A stretch of DNA of 64,000 nucleotides from Pelotomaculum_C sp050950345 (GCA_050950345.1 JBMNHK010000002.1:186001-250000); one strand, 5' to 3'; positions 34,291 through 44,204 are shown, counted from the first letter of the stretch. Translations and numbers: made by a program. The notes: generated from the letters alone by a model not told the origin.

Positions 34291-36668
34291 TGAACGTCCT
34301 CTACAGAAAATTGTGGCGCACTATAAAAGGCACCAGGGGGCAATTCCTGGCTGTTGTTGCTGTGGTGACCATCGGTATCGCTGTTTATATCGGCATGTCC
34401 ACCGCTTACTACAATCTGGACAGATCACAGAGGCTTTTTTATCAAGAAAACAACTTTGCGGACTATTATTTTCATGTGGTGCGGGCGCCCCGGGACATAA
34501 CGCGGCAAGTCGAAGCCATTCCCGGTGTAGTGAAAGCTACCGGCCGGATCCAAAAAGAGGTTCCGGTTATCAAAGAGGATCGCCAGCGGGCCACTGCACG
34601 GTTGACCAGTTACCCGCTGCCCATGGAAGGAGAGGTTAACCGGCTGCAGTTACAAAGGGGACGCCTGTTTGAAGCGTACCCTGAAAGCGGCGGCATAGAG
34701 GTTTTGGTGGATCCCCAATATTATGAGGCCAACCGGCTATCCCTTAAAAACAAAATAAGCATTGTAGCCGATGGCAAGCAGGTTGATCTAACCGTAGTGG
34801 GTACGGCTATCAGTCCCGAAGCGATTTACACGATTAAGGACGCCTCCACGCTGTTGCCGGATCCTGAAACCTTCGGGATCATTATGCTGCCCCAGCTCCA
34901 GGCGGAGCAGATCTTAAATCTTCAAGGTGAAATCAACCAGATCGTTATCACTATGGCCCCCTGGGCGGACAGTAGTGCTGCTGCCGGGCAAATCAAAACC
35001 ATTCTTGAGCCATACGGCAACCTGGCCGACTATCCCCGGGAAGATCAGCTCAGCCACGCTGTTTTACAAGCAGAATTAGACGGCCTGCGCACCCTGGCCG
35101 GTTTTATGCCGCTGATCTTTCTTGGTGTAGCTGCTCTCATCCAGTTTGTAATGCTGCGGCGCATGGTGAGAGCCCAGCGCCGGCAAATTGGCTTGATGAA
35201 AGCTCTGGGCTATGGCGCCGGGCAGATCATGCTGCATTATACCGGCTATGCCCTGGCGGTGGGGCTTTTGGGAGCTTTGTTGGGGACAATGTCGGGTTAT
35301 GCCCTTGCTGCTGTGATGTCCGAAGCCTTTGCCCTGTACTTTCACCTGCCCCAGGCCATCGGCGGGGTTAATTTGACGGCAATTTGCTCAGGCTTTTTGC
35401 TTGCCCTGGGAGTGAGCTTCATCGCCGGGCTTACCGCAACCCGCGAGGTGGTAGCCGTTAAACCCGCAGAATCCATGCGGCCCGAAGCGCCCCAAAGTAT
35501 CGGCCGGTTTGTGCTGGAGGGCTGGCAATGGCTCTGGATGAAAATAAGCCCTGCCTGGAAAATGGCCCTGCGTGCAGTAAACCGAAGGAGGGGGAGATTT
35601 GCCGCAACTCTGTTAGGAGTTGTCTTTGCGGTAGGCTTGTTGGTCATGTCCTTGTTTTTTAACGATGCTGTAGACTACATGATTAAGAAGCATTTCTATG
35701 AGGAACAGCACTATGACTTTTTAGTCCGTTTTAACAAACCGGTAAAGGAGCAGGAATTGCTGGATTTGATCCGTTTAGAGGGGGTCAATAGATTAGAGCC
35801 CATCCTGGAAATACCGGTACAGCTAACAGCTAAAGGTAATTCAGCGGAAGATGTTATTGTTGGTGTCCCGCCTGAGCTTACTCTAAAACAAATCACCGGA
35901 GGCTCCGGTGAGCCTCTGCCGCCGCCGGCGGACGGCATCCTGATCAGCCAATTGGCGGCGCAAAAATTATCTGTCCGGACAGGCGACACCATCGAGTTGG
36001 AGACACGCCTTGGGCTGGGACCGGTCAGACGGACTGAAGTTAAGATTACCGGCATCAACCGCCAGATGGTAGGCAGCAGCTCATATATTTCTCTAGCCCA
36101 GGCCAACCGGATCCTGGAGGAAAGCGGCGTTATTTCCGGGGCCATGCTCAATGTGGATCCGGGCAAAAAAGAACTGGTGGAAAAAAACCTGGCTGATATA
36201 ACCGGTATAGCGTCTATCTCCAGCCTAAGCAAAGAGTTGGATAATTTTAACATACACCTTGGTGTCATGAGCTACACCATGGCTTTGATGATCTTTTTTG
36301 CAGTTCTTTTAGGGTTTGCTATCGTCTATAACTCTTCACTGATTAGTTTTGCCGAGAGAAAAAGGGAAATTGCGACTTTGCGCGTAGTAGGTTATACCGT
36401 ACAGGAGATTTCCAGCCTGCTGTTGAAAGAAAATTTACTGCAGTCCTTGCTGGGAGTGGCCCTAGGCCTGCCCTTCGGGTATTACCTGAGCAAATGGTAC
36501 GTTATGACTGCCAGCACCGATATCTATACCATACCTGTAGTAATTTATCCCCAGACGTATCTTTTTGCTGCCCTGGGTGGCATTGGTTTTATCCTCATTG
36601 CCCATTTAACGGCGGTGCGCGGGGTGAAGCGGATTGAGCTGGTAGAGGTTTTAAAAAGCACTGATTAG
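34284..36668 (+). CDS. ABC efflux permease with two FtsX-like domains
   Basis: This 794-aa permease starts with a TM segment (about 18-37), an extracytoplasmic domain (about 40-250), an FtsX helical domain near 265-385, a second TM at about 440-460, a second external domain, and a final FtsX domain (about 665-790). The duplication means one polypeptide can act as the full membrane half. The start overlaps the ATPase stop; ATG at 34284 or 34290 are both possible. The domain layout fits DUF/FtsX exporters common in Firmicutes. Confidence 0.88.
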   Translation: MVMNVLYRKLWRTIKGTRGQFLAVVAVVTIGIAVYIGMSTAYYNLDRSQRLFYQENNFADYYFHVVRAPRDITRQVEAIPGVVKATGRIQKEVPVIKEDRQRATARLTSYPLPMEGEVNRLQLQRGRLFEAYPESGGIEVLVDPQYYEANRLSLKNKISIVADGKQVDLTVVGTAISPEAIYTIKDASTLLPDPETFGIIMLPQLQAEQILNLQGEINQIVITMAPWADSSAAAGQIKTILEPYGNLADYPREDQLSHAVLQAELDGLRTLAGFMPLIFLGVAALIQFVMLRRMVRAQRRQIGLMKALGYGAGQIMLHYTGYALAVGLLGALLGTMSGYALAAVMSEAFALYFHLPQAIGGVNLTAICSGFLLALGVSFIAGLTATREVVAVKPAESMRPEAPQSIGRFVLEGWQWLWMKISPAWKMALRAVNRRRGRFAATLLGVVFAVGLLVMSLFFNDAVDYMIKKHFYEEQHYDFLVRFNKPVKEQELLDLIRLEGVNRLEPILEIPVQLTAKGNSAEDVIVGVPPELTLKQITGGSGEPLPPPADGILISQLAAQKLSVRTGDTIELETRLGLGPVRRTEVKITGINRQMVGSSSYISLAQANRILEESGVISGAMLNVDPGKKELVEKNLADITGIASISSLSKELDNFNIHLGVMSYTMALMIFFAVLLGFAIVYNSSLISFAERKREIATLRVVGYTVQEISSLLLKENLLQSLLGVALGLPFGYYLSKWYVMTASTDIYTIPVVIYPQTYLFAALGGIGFILIAHLTAVRGVKRIELVEVLKSTD

Positions 36669-36683
36669 CGGGGAGGGGTAGGA

Positions 36684-37847
36684 ATGAGGCGGAGTAAGAT
36701 TATCCTTTGGGTTGGTCTTATCCTGGTTGTTGCAGCCGGAGCCGTATATTTATTTCTGCGGGGTGGTCAGGAAGTTGCAACTGTTGAAGTCCAAAAAGGC
36801 AGTATCAACCGTACCGTAAATGATACCGGTTACGTGCAGCCTGCTTCCGGCTTCAATATCCACGCTACCCAGATGGCCCGAGTAAAGCAGGTAGTGGCCG
36901 GGATCGGCCAACAGGTTTCCCGGGGTGAAACCTTATTGGTTCTGGAAAACCTGGACCTGGCTTTGCAGATTGGCGAGGTGCAGGCGCAAATTGACCAGTC
37001 GGAGATTGCCCTTGGTGGGGCACAGGCGGCTTTAGGCAGGCTTAATCTGGAGCTTGCAGACGCCCAGGACCACTTAGCCAGGCTGGAGGCATTGTTCAAA
37101 GCCGGCGCTGTAACTAAAGCTGAACTGGATAAAGCATCCTTACAGGTTGAAATCTGCCGGCAGAATATCAACCAGCAAAATTCCAACCTGGCCAGTGCCC
37201 AGGCTCTAAGGGACGGCCTCAGTCAGACACTGAGCCGGTTATATGCCAAGGAGGAGCAATTGGTTGTAAAAAGCCCTGTCAGTGGTATCGTATTAAATCT
37301 GCCTGCCAGGCAGGAAGAAGTGGTCAACCCCGGTTCTCCATTAGTTTCCCTGGCGGCGGCGGGGCAGCTGGAGGTCAAAGCTGATCTTCTCAGCGATGAT
37401 CTGGCAGAGGTGAAGACGGGGCAAAAGGTGACTATTACCGCCCCGGTGCTGGGGGAGCACCGGCTTATTGGCGAAGTCCAGCAAATCTATCCCCGGGCTG
37501 AGGAAAAAGTGTCCGCTTTAGGGATAATCCAGCGGCGGGTTCCGGTCATCATCGCCTTGCCTGATGGCGGCGTGCTAAAACCCGGTTATGAGGTAAAGGT
37601 GGCTATTGAGACGCAAAGCTGCGAGGATGTCCTCATTTTGCCGAGGGAGGCTGTTCGCACAGCTGTGGATGGCCATAAAGAAGTGATGATGGTAGTGGAC
37701 GGAAGAATACAGCTTCGTCAGGTGCAGACAGGCTTAAGTGACCGGGATAATATCGAAATAACCGGCGGTTTGGCTGCCGGTGACATCGTAGTAAAGGACA
37801 GCAGCCTCCATCTTAAGGGAGGGATAAAGGTGACGCCCATTTCTTAA
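36684..37847 (+). CDS. Membrane-fusion (HlyD/MacA-like) efflux adaptor
   Basis: This 387-aa protein has an N-terminal membrane anchor (about 6-25), a split biotinyl-lipoyl-like domain (NDTGYVQPASG and VVKSPVSGIVLNLPARQEEVVNPGSPL), a long coiled coil between them (about 90-180), and a beta-barrel domain. It should link the permease to the cell-wall space or help substrate handling. It starts 15 bases after the permease with GGGGAGGGG, so it is the third gene of the efflux operon, and it is convergent with ABC-F. Confidence 0.9.
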   Translation: MRRSKIILWVGLILVVAAGAVYLFLRGGQEVATVEVQKGSINRTVNDTGYVQPASGFNIHATQMARVKQVVAGIGQQVSRGETLLVLENLDLALQIGEVQAQIDQSEIALGGAQAALGRLNLELADAQDHLARLEALFKAGAVTKAELDKASLQVEICRQNINQQNSNLASAQALRDGLSQTLSRLYAKEEQLVVKSPVSGIVLNLPARQEEVVNPGSPLVSLAAAGQLEVKADLLSDDLAEVKTGQKVTITAPVLGEHRLIGEVQQIYPRAEEKVSALGIIQRRVPVIIALPDGGVLKPGYEVKVAIETQSCEDVLILPREAVRTAVDGHKEVMMVVDGRIQLRQVQTGLSDRDNIEITGGLAAGDIVVKDSSLHLKGGIKVTPIS

Positions 37848-37898
37848 AAGAGGAAATCCATATGGCCCCTTTTAAGCTAAAGTATCTGTCACCGTCCC

Positions 37899-39827
37899 CT
37901 ATGCCTCCTCTTTTTGGGATTCAACGAGGTCCAGCCATTGTTCCATCTGGCTGTTCAGCTGTTGGCGCAGGTCCTCCAATTCTTGCTCTTTCTTATGGTA
38001 GATCTGGTAATCCTGGTATACTTCCGGCAGAAAGAGTTCGGCCTCCCGCCTGGCAATATCACTTTCCAGGCCGGCAATGGAAAGTTCCAGGTCGTTAATC
38101 CGGCGTTGCTGAAACCGTTTTTGCCGTTCCGCTTCCTTTTTCTGCTGATATAGTTTCTTTTCTTTACTTTCTTCTTTTACCGGTGCCGGGTTAACCGAGT
38201 TGTTTGGCTGCTGCTTTTGTTCTGCTTTTTTAAAGAGGTAATAATCGTAGTTCCCCAGGTAACTGGCCACGCCGGCCGGTGATAGCTCCATCACCCTGGT
38301 TGCTGTTTTATTGATGAAGTAGCGATCGTGGGAGACAAAGATGATCGTGCCCTGGTAGTCTTGCAGGGCCTCCTCCAGCACTTCCCTGGCGGGCAAATCG
38401 AGATGGTTGGTGGGCTCGTCCAGGATAAGGAAGTTGGCTTGTTTAAGCATCAGGGCAGCAAGAGTAAGCCGTGCTTTTTCACCGCCGCTTAAATCCCCCA
38501 CACATTTTTTTACCCCATCACCCGGGAATAAAAACCTGCCTAAAACTGTGCGAATCTCTACCTCGTCTAAGTGAGGATAACGATCCCAGAGTTCATCTAA
38601 GACCTGTTTATGCCCGCTTAAACTCCGCTGTTCCTGGTCGTAATAGCCGATCTCGACTTTGTGGCCTGTTTTCAACTGCCCCTCCAGGGGAGGCAGCTCT
38701 TTGGCAATAGTTTTCAGGAGGGTAGATTTACCAATGCCGTTAGGCCCGATCAAGGCCACCCGTTCCCCCTTGGTGACGAGAAAGCTTAGCCCCCGGAGCA
38801 AGGGCTGTCCGGAATAACCGATACTGAGGTTGCTCACCTGCAGCACCTCTTTGCCGCTGGACTGGGCTGCGCGAAAACTAAGGGCTACCCGGCGCTCTTC
38901 TTCCGGCCGTTCCAGCCGCTCTATTTTTTCCAGAGCTTTGAGGCGGCTTTGGGCCCTTTTGGTGGTGGATTTGCGGGCCATGTTGCGTTGAATGAAATCC
39001 TCCTGGCGAGCAATCTCCTGCTGTTGCCGTTCATAGTTTTTTAGCTGTTGTTCTTGCAAGAGGGCTTTTTGCTCTATGAAGGAGCTGTAGTTGCCGGAGT
39101 AGCGGGTAAGACCCGCCTGGGTTAACTCATATATTGTTGTAGCCAGGGCATCAAGGAGGTAACGGTCGTGGGATACCATCAGGACGGCTCCCCGGAAGGA
39201 CTGCAAATACTGCTCCAGCCAGGCCAGGTTGTCCATGTCCAGGTAATTAGTCGGCTCGTCCAGGATGAGCAAATCCGGTTCTCTCAATAGGCAGCGGGCC
39301 AAAGACAACCGGGTTTTCTGACCACCGCTCAAGGTGTTGACCGGGGTATTAAGGTCAACATCGGAAAACTTCAGACCGTTTAATACGCCGCGGATGCTGC
39401 TCTCATAGGTAAATCCGCCGCTGCTTTTGTACAATGCGGACAGCTGATCATAATTGTCCAGCAATTGCCGGTAGGAGCCGGTTCCATGCTGCGAGGCGTC
39501 CGCCATCTGGGCTTCCAGAGCCCGGAGCTGCTTTTCTATGTCAATGAGTTGCGCAAACACAGATACAAGCTCGTCCCAGATGCTTTTATCCGAATCCAGA
39601 CCGCCCTCTTGAGGCAGATAGGCCAGGGATAAATTCTTAGCCCTGATTACTTCACCCTTGTCCGGCGGCAGTTCCCCGGTCAGGATCTTTAACAGGGTTG
39701 ACTTGCCCGCGCCGTTTATCCCGACAATGCCGGCACATTCACCTTCCGCAATGGTCAGGTTAAGGCCGGTAAAGACCATATGGGTACCATAAGATTTTTC
39801 CAGTTGTGCTGCCTGCAGCAGGACCAA
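37899..39827 (-). CDS. ABC-F family ATPase (Uup/YdiF-like)
   Basis: This 642-aa soluble protein has two ABC domains (GINGAGKST and GPNGIGKST; signatures LSGGQKTRLSL and LSGGEKARLTL), the connecting linker rich in charged helices, and a C-terminal coiled coil (about 545-640). ABC-F proteins act on the ribosome as translation factors or antibiotic-protection factors. The TTG at 39827 is chosen since GGGGAG sits 7 bases upstream; the longer frame adds 33 unlikely residues. Its coiled-coil tail favours a housekeeping Uup/YdiF role over drug resistance. Confidence 0.88.
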   Translation of the reverse strand: MVLLQAAQLEKSYGTHMVFTGLNLTIAEGECAGIVGINGAGKSTLLKILTGELPPDKGEVIRAKNLSLAYLPQEGGLDSDKSIWDELVSVFAQLIDIEKQLRALEAQMADASQHGTGSYRQLLDNYDQLSALYKSSGGFTYESSIRGVLNGLKFSDVDLNTPVNTLSGGQKTRLSLARCLLREPDLLILDEPTNYLDMDNLAWLEQYLQSFRGAVLMVSHDRYLLDALATTIYELTQAGLTRYSGNYSSFIEQKALLQEQQLKNYERQQQEIARQEDFIQRNMARKSTTKRAQSRLKALEKIERLERPEEERRVALSFRAAQSSGKEVLQVSNLSIGYSGQPLLRGLSFLVTKGERVALIGPNGIGKSTLLKTIAKELPPLEGQLKTGHKVEIGYYDQEQRSLSGHKQVLDELWDRYPHLDEVEIRTVLGRFLFPGDGVKKCVGDLSGGEKARLTLAALMLKQANFLILDEPTNHLDLPAREVLEEALQDYQGTIIFVSHDRYFINKTATRVMELSPAGVASYLGNYDYYLFKKAEQKQQPNNSVNPAPVKEESKEKKLYQQKKEAERQKRFQQRRINDLELSIAGLESDIARREAELFLPEVYQDYQIYHKKEQELEDLRQQLNSQMEQWLDLVESQKEEA

Positions 39828-39852
39828 AGTCGTTCTCCCCTTTCGACTATCC

Positions 39853-39881
39853 AGTTTACAACAGCCTGACCGGTTGGACAA
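39853..39881 (-). promoter_or_regulatory. Promoter of the ABC-F gene
   Basis: On the minus strand TTGTCC (39881-39876), 17 bases, TAAACT (39858-39853). Confidence 0.6.
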
Positions 39882-39917
39882 GGTTATAGGTAAGTGCAGA
39901 GTTACATAAAGCATGAG

Positions 39918-39944
39918 AAAAAGCACCTTAATAAATGGTGCCTT
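39918..39944 (-). terminator. Terminator of the NlpC/P60 gene
   Basis: On the minus strand AAGGCACC (39944-39937) pairs with GGTGCTTT (39927-39920), followed by a short T-run. Confidence 0.65.
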
Positions 39945-39974
39945 AAGGTAACTGAAGTATAGGTCTGACTAAAA

Positions 39975-41036
39975 CTATGGCGCGTAACGGCGGGCTCCCC
40001 AGTACTCCTCTGCATAATGGCTGCCTGCCAGGTTATCGATGCGGACTGCGGCAGTGCTGTTGGGGGCGTGGATCATCTGCCCGTCGCCAATATACATCCC
40101 CACATGGTGGATTTGTCCCGTACCTTTTAGGGTGGCGAAAAAGACCAGGTCGCCGGGCAATAAATTATCCCTAGCCACAGCTGTACCGGCCAGGGCCTGA
40201 TCGTCAGCGTCCCGGGGTATGGAGATGCCTTGAGATTGGTACAGGCGCATGACAAAACCGGAGCAGTCAAAACCGTAAGAGGAGGCGCCGGCCCAGAGGT
40301 AGGGTAGATCTAGAAATTGTTTGGCCTCGCTGACTATGCCGGCTCTGGAAAAGATCAAATCGCGCTCATTTTTGGCGTCGCTGCCGGATAAATAACCCGT
40401 GTTGCCGTCGGGCAGCCGGACTGCCAGGACGCTGTTTTTTTCCTCAAGCAGCGGCAGTCTGGTCTGGTATGGCGCTTCGCCCTTTTTTTGGGTGAGGGCT
40501 GTGTCCAGGTAGATCGAAGCGGTCTTGGTACACACAACAACTCTGGGCAGACCCTCTGTTTCATTCAGGTAAGTGCCGCTTACAGCTATATGAGAAGCCG
40601 GGACCCAGCCAGGGTAGCCATTTTCGTTAAGCCTGGTTTTTTGTTCCCTGGCAGCGACTCTCAGCCATGGGCCACTCCGTTTCAAAATATAAACCGGTTC
40701 GCCGTAAATGGCTACTGTTTCTGCTTTACCCACAAGCCAAAGGCGCATATCCGGATCCATCCCGCTGGACCAACCGGCAGGATCGTTATGCTCCCTGAGC
40801 ATAAGCTCGTCATAATCACGCAATGCTCCCGGAGCAGACCATAAAACCGTAGCGGGGACGTTAACCGCTCCCCAATTGAGCTCAACCGGCATATCAGCTC
40901 CCCCTTGCTCAGCGGTAAGGCCCTTAATATCAGCAGGCCTTTGGAGGGAAGGATCATTTAACTGGTAACCTGTTAGTATTAATAGACCAATTATTGTCGC
41001 AAGTAATGTAATAGAACCTTTATTATTCAATTGCAT
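39975..41036 (-). CDS. Secreted NlpC/P60 peptidoglycan hydrolase with SH3-like domains
   Basis: This 353-aa protein has an N-terminal membrane anchor or signal (about 8-23), SH3b-like segments (about 95-220) that bind cell wall, and a C-terminal NlpC/P60 domain. Catalytic residues are C258 in FDCSG, H311 in HHVGMYIG and H323 in HAPN. Family members cleave gamma-D-Glu-diaminoacid bonds in cell-wall peptides, as YkfC-like enzymes do. ATG at 41036 follows GGGAG by 9 bases. A terminator lies before the ABC-F gene. Confidence 0.9.
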   Translation of the reverse strand: MQLNNKGSITLLATIIGLLILTGYQLNDPSLQRPADIKGLTAEQGGADMPVELNWGAVNVPATVLWSAPGALRDYDELMLREHNDPAGWSSGMDPDMRLWLVGKAETVAIYGEPVYILKRSGPWLRVAAREQKTRLNENGYPGWVPASHIAVSGTYLNETEGLPRVVVCTKTASIYLDTALTQKKGEAPYQTRLPLLEEKNSVLAVRLPDGNTGYLSGSDAKNERDLIFSRAGIVSEAKQFLDLPYLWAGASSYGFDCSGFVMRLYQSQGISIPRDADDQALAGTAVARDNLLPGDLVFFATLKGTGQIHHVGMYIGDGQMIHAPNSTAAVRIDNLAGSHYAEEYWGARRYAP

Positions 41037-41093
41037 AAATGATTGCTCCCGTAGATTATATGCAGGGGACAGCCGGTTGTATGCCCGCCTGAT

Positions 41094-41261
41094 TCACCTG
41101 TCCTTACGCCGGTAAAAAAAGTAGGAAAAGAGCACGGCAGCCAGTGTGCTTACCGCCAACCCGGCATTTTCATTGAGAGCAAGCTCAAAGGCCCACAGCC
41201 AGTAGACTCCTACCGCGCCGGCAACAGTTATTAACATGTACAGGAAATTCTTGCCCAACAA
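41094..41261 (-). CDS. Small two-helix membrane protein
   Basis: A 55-codon frame starts at TTG (41261) about 8 bases after GAAGAG. It encodes two hydrophobic segments (residues 6-25 and 36-50) joined by a short acidic loop, and ends in RRKDR. The pattern of positive inside residues and clean hydrophobic blocks looks like a real small membrane protein. No family is recognised. It sits between thrC and the NlpC/P60 gene on the same strand. Confidence 0.5.
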   Translation of the reverse strand: MLGKNFLYMLITVAGAVGVYWLWAFELALNENAGLAVSTLAAVLFSYFFYRRKDR

Positions 41262-41374
41262 AATACTCAGCTCTTCTCAAACAAATAAAATGCAATACCA
41301 ACGAACCATCTAATTGACTACCGGATAATAATCGCAACAGGCCCGGACGGGTTCAGGTCTAAGTAGCGGCAGGG

Positions 41375-42874
41375 TTAAAGGCCCAGTGTTTTTCTTACCA
41401 TCTCTTTCATCCGGCTTTTATCCGTTGTCTCCTGGAATAATACCGGTTTTTGTTCTAAATTCTTTAACCCCTGGGGGATAACGGCGCCGCTTTTTTCAGC
41501 CAGTGTTTTGAGCAAGGTGAATTCGTCCTGTTCCCTTACAGCCTCCTCACCTAAAACAGCTCTGGCCACACTGGCGTTGAATTTAAAGGGGCTGGCTGTG
41601 GAAGCCACAACTGTCTTTGCCGGGTCAGCGGTAGCTGCGGTGTATTGTTCATAAACCGTTAGTGCTACTGCCGTATGAGGATCCACAAGATAACCATATC
41701 TTTGGTAGATTTTACTGATGGTTGCCAGGGTTGCCTGATCATCTGCGCTGGCGGACCAGAAGATGTCGTCTATACTTTGCCTGGTTGCCTCATCCACCTG
41801 GTAAACTCCCTTTAGTTTCAGGTCGGACATCCAACCCCGGACTTTGACCGGGTCGCGCCCGCCAAGATGGTAGATAAGCCGTTCCAGGTTGCTGGAGATC
41901 AGGATATCCATAGAGGGCGAAAGGGTTTTGTGAAAAGCTCTGTTACGGTTGTAAATTCCGGTGTGGATAAAATCGGTAAGCACATTATTGGCATTGGCGG
42001 CGCAAATCAGCTTGTTGACCGGCAAACCCATCGCACGGGCATAAAAGGCTGCCAGAATGTTTCCGAAGTTGCCGGTGGGAACCACGAAATTAATTTTATC
42101 GCCCTGGTTAATACCGCCGGTGGCCACCAGATCAAGATATGCGGCAAAGTAATAGACAATTTGCGGTGCCAGTCGCCCCCAGTTAATGGAATTTGCAGAA
42201 GACAGGGTATAGTTGTGCTGCTGCAGTTCCGTACTGAAGGCCTGATCCCCAAAGATGTTTTTTACTCCGGTCTGGGCATCGTCGAAATTCCCTTTAACCG
42301 CTACAACGGCAACGTTGCCGCCTTCCTGGGTGACCATCTGCAGCTGTTGCATCCGGCTGACGCCTTCCTGGGGATAAAAGACAATGATTTTAGTTCCAGG
42401 CACATCTTTAAAGCCTTCCAAAGCAGCCTTGCCGGTGTCGCCGGAAGTGGCCACCAGGATGACGATAGTCGATTTTTCACCGGTTTTGGCGGCTGCTTTA
42501 GTCATCAAGTGGGGCAAAATCTGCAGCGCCATATCTTTAAAGGCGCTGGTTGGTCCATGCCACAATTCCAGCACATAAAGAGAACTGTCCAGTTGGTGCA
42601 GGGGCGCAATGTCCGGCGCGTCAAACTTGTCCTGCCCGTAAGCTGCCGCTACACAGGCCTGCAGCTCTTGCTCCGTGAAATCGCTTAAAAACTCTTTTAA
42701 AATAAAAGCAGCTTTATTCTGGTAGTCCATGCCGGCTAACTCAGCCAGGCTGCCGGCAGAAATTTGTTTGATTTCGCTGGGCACAAATAACCCACCGTCC
42801 GGAGCAATGCCGCGTGTGATGGCTTCTGCGGACGATACCTTTCTAAATTCTCCCCTGGTGCTTTCGTATAACAT
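41375..42874 (-). CDS. thrC: Threonine synthase
   Basis: This 499-aa enzyme converts O-phosphohomoserine to threonine with PLP. Motifs are YESTRGEF at the N-terminus, the PLP lysine K113 in GPTSAFKD, and VPTGNFGNILA, which binds phosphate. The length and N-terminal domain fit the long (E. coli-like) class of threonine synthase. ATG at 42874 lies 6 bases after AGGAGG; the longer frame overlaps that site. No other threonine gene is nearby and no T-box or threonine attenuator was seen upstream. Confidence 0.93.
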   Translation of the reverse strand: MLYESTRGEFRKVSSAEAITRGIAPDGGLFVPSEIKQISAGSLAELAGMDYQNKAAFILKEFLSDFTEQELQACVAAAYGQDKFDAPDIAPLHQLDSSLYVLELWHGPTSAFKDMALQILPHLMTKAAAKTGEKSTIVILVATSGDTGKAALEGFKDVPGTKIIVFYPQEGVSRMQQLQMVTQEGGNVAVVAVKGNFDDAQTGVKNIFGDQAFSTELQQHNYTLSSANSINWGRLAPQIVYYFAAYLDLVATGGINQGDKINFVVPTGNFGNILAAFYARAMGLPVNKLICAANANNVLTDFIHTGIYNRNRAFHKTLSPSMDILISSNLERLIYHLGGRDPVKVRGWMSDLKLKGVYQVDEATRQSIDDIFWSASADDQATLATISKIYQRYGYLVDPHTAVALTVYEQYTAATADPAKTVVASTASPFKFNASVARAVLGEEAVREQDEFTLLKTLAEKSGAVIPQGLKNLEQKPVLFQETTDKSRMKEMVRKTLGL

Positions 42875-43051
42875 GGCCATCCTCCTGCGCATATAAATTA
42901 CACTTAATATTAAACACCATAAAATCGGGCACGTAAAGTAAAATAGGGCTGTAAAATTAATTTACAACCCCGCCCGTCTCCTATTCCCGTCTCTATATGA
43001 AATATTTACCTCTAATAGGGGCACAATATGTAAGAGACAGGAGGTTTAAAT

Positions 43052-44089
43052 ATGAAATTTAGAGTTCGTGAGTTGATCAAGTTATACGGCAGCAAACCGG
43101 TTCAGAGACTCCACAGAAGAAGGATGAACTTTATAACGAGTAAACCCGCCAGGTTTTATGTGCAGCCCAAAGAAGACACAAGGAGCATCTTGGGTCAAAG
43201 ATTAGATCTCTTCATGGTACTTCTGGTCAGCTGGTTGGTGATTTTTTTCCTATTGCTCAACTTTACCGGGCTGCCGGTCAATGCTGCTATTATAGCCCTG
43301 GCGTTGGTGGCTTTGGAAGCTTTGCTATTAAACAAGAAGTTGCAGGCAGTAAAAAGCAAGCGCCAATTACAAAAGGAGCTCTACCAGGCCGGGCAAAAAT
43401 TTAACGAAGCTATTCTCAATATGGAGCCGCAGCAGTTCATTCTGTGTGTTAGAGATATTCTTGCCAGCTTCCCGGAGGTGCATTTGCAGGCTAATCCGGC
43501 AACAGGGATTTTAGCTGAGCATCGTAATTTTGACCTGTTGGGGACTTACCGGGAACATCCCTTAGGGGTTTGGTGCCTAAAGCGGGCAGAAGAAAATGTC
43601 ACCCCCGGTGAGGTTAGAGACTTTGTCCAGGAGCTGGACAAAGAAGGCTTTAAGCAGGGAATTCTGGTAACAACGGGCCAATATGCACCGGGAGTCAAGC
43701 GGGTGCTGGTTGAAGCGGGCCGCCAGGGAATAACAGTCAAATGTCTAACCAGGTATGGCCTGGCTGAGCTGGCCAGGCAGGCAGGTTATGGTGCCTTTAA
43801 AGGTGTCATCAACACGCCTGCGTCACTCTCCGGCACTGTGGCCCCCAAACAGGTAATCACGCTAGCTGATTTACGGGAGGTGGTATTCACCAGGAAAAAG
43901 GCGAAATATTATTTCTTATCCGGTTTATTCCTGCTGGGCGGTTACTTCCTCTTAAAAAGCATGAGCTTACTTGGCCTGTTCTACCTTGCCTTTGCCGTCC
44001 TTAACCTGGCCCTGGCCTTAGGTAGCCTGTATTGGGGCAAAGGGGTGGACGAAATGGCCCCGCTAGAGGATTATAGCCCGGAAAAGTAA
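43052..44089 (+). CDS. Membrane protein with a central Mrr-like restriction-endonuclease fold
   Basis: This 345-aa protein has two N-terminal membrane helices (about 50-92), a cytoplasmic domain (about 115-245) and two C-terminal helices (about 288-332). The middle domain resembles Mrr_cat/restriction-endonuclease-like domains: FDLLGTY, then WCLKRAEENVTPGEVRDFVQEL, and GILVTTGQYAPGVKRV. In active Mrr proteins the core is D...(E/Q)xK; here the last part reads CLK, so catalysis is uncertain. It starts with ATG after AGGAGG. Function is unknown; a membrane-tied nuclease or sensor is possible. Confidence 0.65.
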   Translation: MKFRVRELIKLYGSKPVQRLHRRRMNFITSKPARFYVQPKEDTRSILGQRLDLFMVLLVSWLVIFFLLLNFTGLPVNAAIIALALVALEALLLNKKLQAVKSKRQLQKELYQAGQKFNEAILNMEPQQFILCVRDILASFPEVHLQANPATGILAEHRNFDLLGTYREHPLGVWCLKRAEENVTPGEVRDFVQELDKEGFKQGILVTTGQYAPGVKRVLVEAGRQGITVKCLTRYGLAELARQAGYGAFKGVINTPASLSGTVAPKQVITLADLREVVFTRKKAKYYFLSGLFLLGGYFLLKSMSLLGLFYLAFAVLNLALALGSLYWGKGVDEMAPLEDYSPEK

Positions 44090-44096
44090 CCGGGCT
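44075..44096 (+). terminator. Hairpin overlapping the stop of the Mrr-like gene
   Basis: AGCCCGG (44075-44081) pairs with CCGGGCT (44090-44096). The T-run is poor, so termination is uncertain. Confidence 0.4.
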
Positions 44097-44204
44097 TACC
44101 CTTAAAGCTAACTAAAAAACCGGTCAGTGAATATTTAGCCGCAAATTTAAGATTTCACGCAATTGATAAATATAAAAATATATATACTATTCTATACTAT
44201 TACA

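Noticed and set aside
42944..42969. GGG.TGTAAA/TTTACA.CCC palindrome between thrC and the Mrr-like gene.
   Set aside because: No T-run and no known operator match; probably a chance or structural AT-rich palindrome.
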